Origin: Campylobacterales bacterium | GTDB taxonomy: Bacteria > Campylobacterota > Campylobacteria > Campylobacterales > Sulfurimonadaceae | DNA: 64,000 nucleotides | NCBI GenBank assembly: GCA_026390135.1 | Contig: JAPLGN010000054.1 | Coordinates: forward strand, 1-64,000 | Reading direction: 5' to 3' | Shown here: piece after piece, positions 10,224-17,151 of the stretch | How positions within the stretch are numbered: position 1 is the stretch's first letter | Layout of the letters: each line of letters begins with the position of its first letter | Notes under the pieces: generated by a model | Told to the model about the DNA's origin: nothing | The model's database searches: none | What the model saw: the letters and a program-made list of their open reading frames with translations, nothing else | Made by a program: the position numbers and the translations under genes

Positions 10224-10815
10224 ATATCTAACCATAAAAGAGCCCTACCCACCTGGGGATTTTGCCATTTGGATTATTGTTTACGTTGAATTGCTCACTT
10301 TTGGATTATTGTTTGCAGGATATGCTTTTTCACGTAGAATTAATCTACAAATGTTTAATGATTCTCAACTCTTGCTCAATCAAAGCATAGGATTTATCAA
10401 CACACTCATTTTGATCTCAAGCAGTTTTTTTATCGTAAAAGCGGTTCAAAAAATCAAAAATGAGACGAACGAAAATTCTTATAAATCAAGTATTATTGCC
10501 TCAAAATGGCTTTTATCAGCAATGCTTTTAGGGATAATCTTTCTTATGTTAAAGTTGACAGAATTTTCCCATCTATTTGAACAGGGGATTACTCTAAGTA
10601 CCAATACCTTCTTTATGTTTTATCTATTATTGACAATGTTTCATTTTATGCACGTCTCTTTAGGCGTCATCATTTTATTTAATCTGCACCATAAAACAAA
10701 AGCTCAAGGATATAGCCAAAATGATTGCAGAGGCCTTGAAACAGGTGCTATCTATTGGCATTTGGTGGATTTATTGTGGATCGTCCTTTTTCCCTTGGTT
10801 TATATCATACGATAG
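10216..10815 (+). CDS. norE: NorE, cytochrome c oxidase subunit III-like membrane protein
   Basis: A 199-residue integral membrane protein with five hydrophobic segments and the haem-copper oxidase subunit III signature (PPGDFAIWIIVYVELLTFG at the N-terminus, FMHVSLGVIILF and the final YWHLVDLLWIVLFPLVYI). Such proteins in nor operons are called NorE; they are not part of the purified enzyme but raise NO reductase activity in Paracoccus and relatives. It overlaps norQ by 8 bases and is followed closely by the norF-like gene. Confidence 0.88.
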   Translation: MPKYLTIKEPYPPGDFAIWIIVYVELLTFGLLFAGYAFSRRINLQMFNDSQLLLNQSIGFINTLILISSSFFIVKAVQKIKNETNENSYKSSIIASKWLLSAMLLGIIFLMLKLTEFSHLFEQGITLSTNTFFMFYLLLTMFHFMHVSLGVIILFNLHHKTKAQGYSQNDCRGLETGAIYWHLVDLLWIVLFPLVYIIR

Positions 10816-10826
10816 GAGCAGTTATA

Positions 10827-11090
10827 ATGAAAAAGATCGCTGAACGTGTTTGGATTGTTTTGATATTATTGTCTATTTTTGCTTTTTTATTAGGATATTT
10901 AAAACTGGTAAGTACTTTTGTAGTTGGAGTTTTAGTACTAAGTACATTTCTAAAAGGGCAATTGATTATCGATTATTTTATGGATTTAAAAGAGGTTCGA
11001 CTCAAGTATAGGATCATACCAACACTTTGGCTCATCCTTATTTTATTGTGCATCACAATCGCCTATTATCTACCTGTTGTAAAAAACTAA
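10827..11090 (+). CDS. norF: NorF-like small membrane protein (cytochrome oxidase subunit IV family)
   Basis: An 87-residue protein with three hydrophobic segments (about residues 7-25, 27-47 and 62-81) of the prokaryotic cytochrome c oxidase subunit IV type, seen beside NorE in nor operons as NorF. The frame is open further upstream inside norE, but the ATG at 10827 is preceded by TAGGAGCA and lies 11 bases after norE, so it is the real start. Small size makes the family call less certain than its neighbours; the place at the end of norCBDQE supports it. It probably helps NOR assembly or stability. Confidence 0.75.
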   Translation: MKKIAERVWIVLILLSIFAFLLGYLKLVSTFVVGVLVLSTFLKGQLIIDYFMDLKEVRLKYRIIPTLWLILILLCITIAYYLPVVKN

Positions 11091-11172
11091 AATATTTCTC
11101 AAAACCACTTGCTCTTAAATAGCCCAAAAGCAATATAAACTTTTTTATTCATTACTTTTTTGCCCGACATTA

Positions 11173-11214
11173 TTGACTTATGTCAATAGTTCTCCACAAT
11201 TTTTCAACTAAAAT
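11173..11214 (+). promoter_or_regulatory. Crp/Fnr-type box and -10 before the sirohaem reductase
   Basis: TTGAC-TTAT-GTCAA at 11173-11186 is followed by TAAAAT at 11209-11214 with the standard spacing. The transcript would start near 11221. Confidence 0.8.
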
Positions 11215-11237
11215 ACGACAAAACAAAGCGGGGTTCT

Positions 11238-11267
11238 ATGAACTTTTTGTGTAAGAAAAAAGTATGA
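11238..11267 (+). CDS. Nine-codon leader ORF overlapping the reductase start
   Basis: An ATG at 11238 preceded by AAGCGGGG encodes a 9-residue peptide (MNFLCKKKV) whose TGA overlaps the start of the next gene as ATGA. It begins about 17 bases after the predicted transcript start. It may couple or tune translation of the reductase. The evidence is position and overlap only. Confidence 0.45.
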   Translation: MNFLCKKKV

Positions 11268-13018
11268 ATATTGTTGAAAAAAAGCTGAATAAACGGGAGC
11301 GCTACAAAGCGAAAATGATTCCGTACGACTATTATCCGCAAATTGAAACTCTTGATTTTAGTGCACTCAGCGAAGCCGACATTTTTTATCTTCAAGATTT
11401 TGGTATTTTTAATAACCCTCTGAATGAAGAGGATTTTACCCTTCGTTTACGTATCACAGCGGGTCGCATCTCTGTTCAACAACTTCACTCCATTGCGCAC
11501 ATTGCAAAATCTCATTCTCTTGACATCATCCTGACCGCACGTGCAGGAATACAACTCCATGGACTTACCAGCGAGAACGTATTGAGTGTTTTTCATCAAA
11601 TTAACGCAACAGGAATCACCACATGGCAAACGTTTGGGGATAATGTTCGAAATATCGTGACGGATGTGTATGACGGTCTGGGTGAAACGTGCGAGATTGA
11701 GGTATATCCTCTTATTGTAGAAATGGAACAGACTATCCTCAAAATTCCTCGTCAAGTGGGGATGTTACCACGGAGAATTTCAACCGGTATTTCTGGAAAT
11801 CGCGCGAATGTTACCTCATTTTTTGCTAATGACCTCTATTTTGGGTTGGCACAAAAAGATGGAGTTTTCGGATTTAACGTCTATATGGGCGGCAAAAATA
11901 CTGAGATTGCCCGATGTGCCAATATATTCTTGCTCACGGATGAAGTCGTAGCTTTTTTTAGTGCTTTTATCGAAGCATTTAACAAACATGGTTTACGCAA
12001 CACACGCTCACAAATACGTCTTTTTTATCTCCTTGAGACGATCGGTATCGAAATGTTTAAAGAATACATTGCACACGAGTACCAAAAAACATGGCAAACT
12101 GCAGGGACGCTGATACTGGAAAAAAGAGAATTTTCGAAAAGTGAAAAACTTCAAGACGGTAGCTATGCTTTTTGCTATGAGAGTGATTTTGGACGTGTAA
12201 CACCCGATGAGCTTACCAGAATTGCCACTTTTGCCCATATAAACGAAGCAGAAGTGCGACTCACTACCCAGCAAAATATTGTCATTTTAGGGCTTTTGGA
12301 AAAAACAATCCCTTTTGAAAATCTCCCCAAAAGCGCCACAGTGATTGTGTGTGCTGGGAGCAGTTATTGCCCATTTTCGTTTTGGGATTTAAAAAATGAA
12401 GCACTTTTATTGCCTCTGGATAAAATTCAAAAGCATCGTATCCAAGTGGGCGTTTCAGGCTGTGCCAAAGGATGTGGAAGACATCAGCACTGCGATATTG
12501 GGCTGATAGGATTGCGTACGAGCAGTTTTGGCGATGTGGATAAAGCCGCACGCATCTATTTTGGAGCACAGCACTCGAATGGGATCAGTGTGGGAAGAGA
12601 GCTTTTTACGATGGTTCCCCTCGAACACATCGGTAATGTTATCGAGATGATTATCGATGAGTATGAAGCCAGTGAACAGGAGAGCTTTGAAGATTTCTCT
12701 ACCCACGTCCTCAACCATTATTCGGAGGAGTTTTGTGCGTTATGGTTTTTGGCGAAACTTGATACAGGGTCAAAAATGATGTTGCACAGTTTGGATAATA
12801 CCCATTTTTACAAAATTTCTTTTTGTCGTTTTGACGCAGAAAGAAAGTTGTTGGAAGAGTCTTTTTCCGGCGAATCCTTTTTATCTCTGATTGACAATAA
12901 TTTTGAAAATGCCATACGCTCTTTGAGTAAAAAACTTTGGACGATTGGGCAAGCCGATCAAAACCTTTCTCCGCAAATCAAGAAATTAATGACCAGCAAG
13001 AAATATTGGGAGCTCTAA
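11264..13018 (+). CDS. Sirohaem and [4Fe-4S] nitrite/sulfite reductase (NirA/CysI-like, single subunit)
   Basis: A 584-residue enzyme of the ferredoxin-type nitrite/sulfite reductase family, which makes six-electron reductions (nitrite to ammonium or sulfite to sulfide). Two half-repeats are visible, each with a ferredoxin-like domain (RLRITAGRISVQQLHSIA early). The sirohaem/[4Fe-4S] ligands are C363-x5-C369 and C400-x3-C404 in the GCAKGCGRHQHC segment. The Crp/Fnr-type promoter and location between nor and nap favour nitrite over sulfite, but this is inference. No ferredoxin or flavin partner is next to it. The ATG is set by the ATGA overlap with a short leader ORF; a run of A's replaces a clear ribosome binding site. 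Confidence 0.8.
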   Translation: MNIVEKKLNKRERYKAKMIPYDYYPQIETLDFSALSEADIFYLQDFGIFNNPLNEEDFTLRLRITAGRISVQQLHSIAHIAKSHSLDIILTARAGIQLHGLTSENVLSVFHQINATGITTWQTFGDNVRNIVTDVYDGLGETCEIEVYPLIVEMEQTILKIPRQVGMLPRRISTGISGNRANVTSFFANDLYFGLAQKDGVFGFNVYMGGKNTEIARCANIFLLTDEVVAFFSAFIEAFNKHGLRNTRSQIRLFYLLETIGIEMFKEYIAHEYQKTWQTAGTLILEKREFSKSEKLQDGSYAFCYESDFGRVTPDELTRIATFAHINEAEVRLTTQQNIVILGLLEKTIPFENLPKSATVIVCAGSSYCPFSFWDLKNEALLLPLDKIQKHRIQVGVSGCAKGCGRHQHCDIGLIGLRTSSFGDVDKAARIYFGAQHSNGISVGRELFTMVPLEHIGNVIEMIIDEYEASEQESFEDFSTHVLNHYSEEFCALWFLAKLDTGSKMMLHSLDNTHFYKISFCRFDAERKLLEESFSGESFLSLIDNNFENAIRSLSKKLWTIGQADQNLSPQIKKLMTSKKYWEL

Positions 13019-13021
13019 ACT

Positions 13022-13063
13022 TTGATCTATATCAAATACTATCTCTTAGGCATTTGCTATTAT
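13022..13063 (+). promoter_or_regulatory. Crp/Fnr-type box and -10 before the response regulator
   Basis: TTGAT-CTAT-ATCAA at 13022-13035 is followed by TATTAT at 13058-13063, again with the same spacing. Confidence 0.82.
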
Positions 13064-13116
13064 GTTTGAATCTTTCTAGCCATCAGAATAGTCACTAAAA
13101 ATTATAAAGGAGTCCT

Positions 13117-13866
13117 GTGGCATCCATTAAAATACTTATCGTTGAAGATGATGATGTTACAGCTCTCAACTTAACCTTATCGTTGGAGACATTCGGATAT
13201 AAGGTAGTCTCAGTCGCTAATGATAAGCAAAGTGCTCAAAAAAAACTAAAAATTTACTATCCTGATATCGTACTCATCGACATAGAGTTAAAAGGCCAGA
13301 AGCAAGGAATAGAAATAGCGCAATTTATTCGTACTAAAATGCCGCTCCCTTTTATCTATCTCACCGCCCATTCTGGAAGTAATACACTTATAAATGCCAA
13401 GCAGACAGAACCTTACGGCTATATTGTCAAACCTTTTGAGCCACTCAATCTTCATACAACAATTCAAATGGCACTGTACCGTTTCGAAGAAGAGCAAAAA
13501 AGATTCGTCAACATTGATGAGCTCAAACACAACAAAGAGGATCTTGAAAAGCTTCTTTTTGTTAAAAAAAGCTCCGATAAACCTATTGTCGAATTTGGAA
13601 AACATTATCGATATGACATTTCACTGGGAGAAACTTTTTATAAAAATCAAAAAATTTATTTGAGTAAAACAGAGAATGCATTTATCCGATTACTTGCTGT
13701 TAATTTTGGACGTACAGTCGATTTTGAACTCGCGATGTCGTATGTTTGGGGGCAAGAGTATGTGAGTGTAAATAGTGTACGAACCCTCGTATGGCGTTTA
13801 CGTAAAAAACTTCCCGAAGATGCAATCAAAAATGCTTCAGGAATTGGATATTATCTCGATGAATAG
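13117..13866 (+). CDS. OmpR-type response regulator, orphan
   Basis: A 249-residue two-domain regulator. The receiver domain (residues about 5-120) has the acidic pocket VEDDD, the phospho-acceptor aspartate in VLIDIELKG, the conserved Thr in YLTAHSG and Lys in GYIVKPFEP. The C-terminal part (about 155-245) is a winged-helix DNA-binding domain of the OmpR/PhoB kind, including SVRTLVWRLRKKL and IGYYLDE. The start is GTG at 13117 with AAAGGAG just before it. No histidine kinase gene is adjacent. Its Crp/Fnr-type promoter places it in the nitrogen-oxide regulon, and its input may come from a kinase elsewhere. Confidence 0.85.
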   Translation: MASIKILIVEDDDVTALNLTLSLETFGYKVVSVANDKQSAQKKLKIYYPDIVLIDIELKGQKQGIEIAQFIRTKMPLPFIYLTAHSGSNTLINAKQTEPYGYIVKPFEPLNLHTTIQMALYRFEEEQKRFVNIDELKHNKEDLEKLLFVKKSSDKPIVEFGKHYRYDISLGETFYKNQKIYLSKTENAFIRLLAVNFGRTVDFELAMSYVWGQEYVSVNSVRTLVWRLRKKLPEDAIKNASGIGYYLDE

Positions 13867-13872
13867 TGGTAT

Positions 13873-14352
13873 TCATAAAAGCTTTTTTTTAATTTTTTCA
13901 ACACTCATAGCAATGATAATAAGAGCAATCAGCCCAACAAAAAGAGGCTCAAGTAAATAAAATGAGAGATGCCCTTGAGTCACAATTAAAAAGTTTGCGC
14001 CGGCAGGAGGATGAATCGTTTTGGTCAAATGCATCAGCATAATTGTCACTCCCAACCCTGTCCCAATCCAAAGCCATCCTCCGTCTGTATAGACAAGGAC
14101 AATTGCTCCAAGCAGTGTTGCGATAAGATAACCGCCAAAAATATTCCATGGCTTTGAAAAAGAGCTGTTAGGTGCACTGAAAAGAAGAACCGACGTCGCC
14201 CCAAACGGAGCGATAATCATCATGGTATCCGCTTTTTGTGCAATCAATCCGATGAGAGAAAGTCCTATAAACGCCCCTACTCCAGCAATAATACTCTCAA
14301 TAAGATTTGAGAATCTCTCTTTGGCTATTGTATGTATTTCTTGTTTTTTCAT
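13873..14352 (-). CDS. HPP-family integral membrane protein
   Basis: A 159-residue protein with four hydrophobic segments and the family signature HPPAGAN near residue 113, plus the typical FGATSVLLFSAPNSSFSKP stretch. HPP proteins of plants and cyanobacteria have been linked to nitrite transport. Here the gene overlaps moaA by four bases (ATGA), so both share one transcript from the divergent Crp/Fnr-type promoter at 15373. Nitrite or nitrate movement across the inner membrane is a reasonable guess from this context but is not shown by the sequence. Confidence 0.75.
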   Translation of the reverse strand: MKKQEIHTIAKERFSNLIESIIAGVGAFIGLSLIGLIAQKADTMMIIAPFGATSVLLFSAPNSSFSKPWNIFGGYLIATLLGAIVLVYTDGGWLWIGTGLGVTIMLMHLTKTIHPPAGANFLIVTQGHLSFYLLEPLFVGLIALIIIAMSVEKIKKKLL

Positions 14353-15314
14353 CCCCCCGTTCGATAAAACGCACGCGAGGAAATCTCCACGTTTTCGATT
14401 CCCCAGAGATTTTTTTCGGGCTTGTTATCGACTACTTCGGCTAACATTTTATAGGCCTCTTGGGTATCGCCGTTACGGATTGCCTCTTTGATATTTTTTG
14501 CCCCCTCAAAATACAAACAACCTATTAAATCCCCCTCAGCACTCAGACGAAGCCTGTCGCATGTCGCGCAAAAATCGTGGCGATGGGGTTCTATTGTTCC
14601 GAAACGGTATCCCTTGGACGTTTCATACAAATTTGCGGGACCGCTTTTTTCGTTTACGATACGAGAGAATGAGTGAGTTTTAGAGAGCTCTGAGAGTATT
14701 TCAAAGCTTGCAAGCCCTTTTATCCCATCCGAGGCATGAATATTTTCCATGTATTCGATATAGCGTATTTGCGCACCGATATTTTGGGCATATTCGAATA
14801 AAGACCCTATTTCATGATCGTTGATTCCGCGTAAAATAACGCTGTTGATTTTGACGGATAATCCGGCATCGATTGCTGCATCGATTCCTTTGAGTACCGA
14901 TTCAAGAACATCTTTTTGGGCGATATAATGAAGTGTCTCTTTTTCCAGTGAGTCAAGTGAAATATTGACCCGTTTTAGCCCTGCCCTTTTGAGCTTTTGG
15001 GCCATTGCAGGGAGTAAAAATCCATTGGTCGTAAGCCCAATATCGACTTCAGGTGCATAGGTATGAATCATGGCTATCAACTCATCGAGATTTTCCCGTG
15101 TGGTCGGCTCTCCGCCTGTAATACGGATTTTACGAATACCGCTATCAATACTGATTTTGATAAAAGAAAAAAGCTCTTCGTAACTAAGAAGATTTTCTTT
15201 TGGCACCCAACTAAAGGGCTTTTCAGCCATACAGTAACGACACCTAAAATTACATCGCTCTGTTACTGAAACACGTAAATAATTTACTTCTCGGTTAAAA
15301 CTGTCTATTAACAT
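14349..15314 (-). CDS. moaA: GTP 3',8-cyclase MoaA (molybdenum cofactor biosynthesis)
   Basis: Radical SAM enzyme for the first step of molybdopterin synthesis, needed by the NapA nitrate reductase downstream. It shows the N-terminal cluster motif C21-x3-C25-x2-C28 (CNFRCRYC), the GGEPTTRENL segment, a second C-terminal cysteine set (CATCDRLRLSAEGDLIGC) and the functional C-terminal Gly-Gly. The start at 15314 is preferred over the ATG at 15332: AAGAAGG lies before it, family members begin MLID, and the predicted transcript start (about 15338) leaves almost no leader for the earlier ATG. It overlaps the HPP gene as ATGA. Confidence 0.95.
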   Translation of the reverse strand: MLIDSFNREVNYLRVSVTERCNFRCRYCMAEKPFSWVPKENLLSYEELFSFIKISIDSGIRKIRITGGEPTTRENLDELIAMIHTYAPEVDIGLTTNGFLLPAMAQKLKRAGLKRVNISLDSLEKETLHYIAQKDVLESVLKGIDAAIDAGLSVKINSVILRGINDHEIGSLFEYAQNIGAQIRYIEYMENIHASDGIKGLASFEILSELSKTHSFSRIVNEKSGPANLYETSKGYRFGTIEPHRHDFCATCDRLRLSAEGDLIGCLYFEGAKNIKEAIRNGDTQEAYKMLAEVVDNKPEKNLWGIENVEISSRAFYRTGG

Positions 15315-15344
15315 ACAATTAGCCTTCTTCATTTATACTCTCTC

Positions 15345-15414
15345 ATAGTAGCTTATCGGCGTATGAATCTTCTTGATTTACATCAATTATAATAGTCCTT
15401 TAGTATGCTATCAT
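15345..15414. promoter_or_regulatory. Bidirectional Crp/Fnr-type promoter between moaA and the second crp gene
   Basis: One box, TTGAT-TTAC-ATCAA (15373-15386), has a -10 like TATCAT at 15409-15414 on the plus strand and TACTAT on the minus strand (15350 down to 15345), both 29.5 bp from the box centre. One bound regulator dimer could therefore serve both divergent units. Confidence 0.8.
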
Positions 15415-15450
15415 TTAAAATAGATTATTATAAAAGGAAATATTACATTG

Positions 15451-16098
15451 ATGTTGGAACAGCTCGATTTTTTTAAAGGATGTGATCCGCAAAAACTATC
15501 CCTCTTATCCATCAATACAAAAATAAAAAATTATGAAACATCAGATATATTAGTCTATGAAGATGATGATATTAATCGAGTTTATTTTCTCTTAGACGGG
15601 GAAGTGAAATTTTATAAAGTGGATCGATTTGATAATGAAGTTTTTTTGTATACCTTAAAAGATCAAGCATTACTTACTAATATTGGTTCACTTGATTGTG
15701 ATCGTATCAGTTGTTTTAGCAATGTTGAGTTTCTTTCCAAAAGTCGTGTAATGTCATGTGATTTAAAAGCCTTTACTGAAGTTGTGAAGGATGACAATAT
15801 CTTACTGATTCGACTTGTGAATATCCTTGCCAATCAAAAACAAATGATCGATTGTATGGTTACAATGGGAATGGTGCACGATGTCACTGCAAAAGTTGCT
15901 AAAATGCTATATGCAAATCTTGATCTCTATAACAGTCTAAAAAAACAAGAAATATCCTATCGACTTAATATACAGCCCGCTACGCTTTCGCGGGTATTGG
16001 CTAAATTTATCCGTAAAGGAATTATTATCGAAGAAGATCACAAAACACTAGTCCTCTTACGAGATGAGTTAGCACACAATTTTACGGAGGGGCTCTAA
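15451..16098 (+). CDS. Crp/Fnr-family regulator, second copy
   Basis: A 215-residue Crp/Fnr protein with an N-terminal sensor barrel (SDILVYEDDDINRVYFLLDG) and a C-terminal winged helix whose recognition helix is IQPATLSRVLAKF. Compared with the first regulator the glutamate of the E-x-x-S-R reading motif is replaced by alanine, so its DNA preference may differ. Several cysteines are scattered (for example CDRISCF and MSCD), but not in the FNR cluster arrangement. A TTG three bases upstream (15448) is better spaced from AAAGGA and could be the start. It is joined to the P-box sensor gene by a TAATG overlap, implying paired function. Confidence 0.82.
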   Translation: MLEQLDFFKGCDPQKLSLLSINTKIKNYETSDILVYEDDDINRVYFLLDGEVKFYKVDRFDNEVFLYTLKDQALLTNIGSLDCDRISCFSNVEFLSKSRVMSCDLKAFTEVVKDDNILLIRLVNILANQKQMIDCMVTMGMVHDVTAKVAKMLYANLDLYNSLKKQEISYRLNIQPATLSRVLAKFIRKGIIIEEDHKTLVLLRDELAHNFTEGL

Positions 16099-16997
16099 TG
16101 CAATCCATATCTACTAAAATTCGTTGGATCGTTCTCATTCTCTCGCTCAATCTTATCACCATTATAATGGTCGATATCTGGCTAAATACATCTCAAAAAC
16201 TCGATGCCAAAGTGATCAATACCGCTGGTAAACAACGAATGCTTTCCCAACGTACCGTCTTAGAACTTCACCGTTTATTAGTAGATGAAGATGGAGCATA
16301 CGAGCGGCTGCAAAGTGCTCGAGCAGAATTTGATCGTAATTTTAAACAGCTTAGCGCAACGACTTCAGACTACTATGCATTTAAAAACGACAAAATTGAT
16401 ACAACGATGACGGAAGTAGATGCCCATTGGAATCGCATGGGAGGATTGATTGATCATTACTTACAAGGGGATCATAACTTGTATGATCTCAAAATCATTA
16501 ATGAGAATGGAGAACAAACGCTAGCATTAATGGATAAAGCGGTGAGTCAATATGAAGAATCAATGATGGAGAAACGAATACTGGCCCACCGTATTCAAAT
16601 TACCCTTGCTCTAATCTCATTTGGAATTATCCTCTATATGGCACGTACAACTTTACAAATACAACGCAATTTTGAAAAATTCCAAGAACATCTAAAAAGT
16701 ATTAGTGGTGAGGAAAATATCAATAAAACTGGAAATGAACTTGATATTGCCTGCTCACACATTGAACATTTTTTACATAACGTCGAAGAAGCGCTCCAAA
16801 GTGCTACAGATGCGGTAGAAAAAAGTGAAGCAGTAACTGCTGGGCTTTATGGCGCTACACCTGAAGCAAAACATCTGCTGGAACAAAGCGAGGATGTTAT
16901 AATTCAAGTTGGTGAAGAGCTCCACCAAACCTCTACTCGTCTTAAAAAACTTAAAAGCAATCTTGAAAAAGCCAAGGCAATGAGATACCCTTTTTAA
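16098..16997 (+). CDS. NarX-type P-box membrane sensor lacking a kinase domain
   Basis: A 299-residue membrane protein. Residues about 8-28 and 165-187 are membrane spans bracketing a periplasmic four-helix domain of the NarX/PilJ N-terminal type, whose first helix carries the P-box VINTAGKQRMLSQRT (about residues 40-54) that binds nitrate or nitrite in NarX/NarQ. The cytoplasmic part (about 112 residues) is mostly helical/coiled-coil and contains no HAMP, histidine kinase, GGDEF or MCP signalling region that I can recognise. It is translationally linked to a Crp/Fnr gene and lies directly before napA, so a nitrate-sensing role is likely, with an unknown output. Confidence 0.75.
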   Translation: MQSISTKIRWIVLILSLNLITIIMVDIWLNTSQKLDAKVINTAGKQRMLSQRTVLELHRLLVDEDGAYERLQSARAEFDRNFKQLSATTSDYYAFKNDKIDTTMTEVDAHWNRMGGLIDHYLQGDHNLYDLKIINENGEQTLALMDKAVSQYEESMMEKRILAHRIQITLALISFGIILYMARTTLQIQRNFEKFQEHLKSISGEENINKTGNELDIACSHIEHFLHNVEEALQSATDAVEKSEAVTAGLYGATPEAKHLLEQSEDVIIQVGEELHQTSTRLKKLKSNLEKAKAMRYPF

Positions 16998-17014
16998 AAT
17001 CTTTCTAGCCTTTC

Positions 17015-17056
17015 TTGACTTAGGTCAAAACCTTTTTTCTCCTTTTTCTTTATAAT
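17015..17056 (+). promoter_or_regulatory. Crp/Fnr-type box and -10 of the nap operon
   Basis: TTGAC-TTAG-GTCAA at 17015-17028 is followed by a perfect TATAAT at 17051-17056. The transcript should start near 17063, leaving an 89-base leader. Confidence 0.88.
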
Positions 17057-17097
17057 ATTTGAAGTGCATGAGTTATTTCATAGCATCAGGAAAACTT

Positions 17098-17124
17098 AAG
17101 GAGTCCGTCCTATATGGATGGATT
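17098..17124 (+). promoter_or_regulatory. Hairpin in the napA leader
   Basis: After an AAGGAG (17098-17103), AGTCCGTCC (17102-17110) can pair with GGATGGATT (17116-17124) around a TATAT loop, a nine-pair stem with two G-U pairs. It ends about 27 bases before napA. It may influence translation or stability; nothing more can be said. Confidence 0.4.
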
Positions 17125-17151
17125 AAAAGTAGTTCCATTAAGGAGGCTTTT

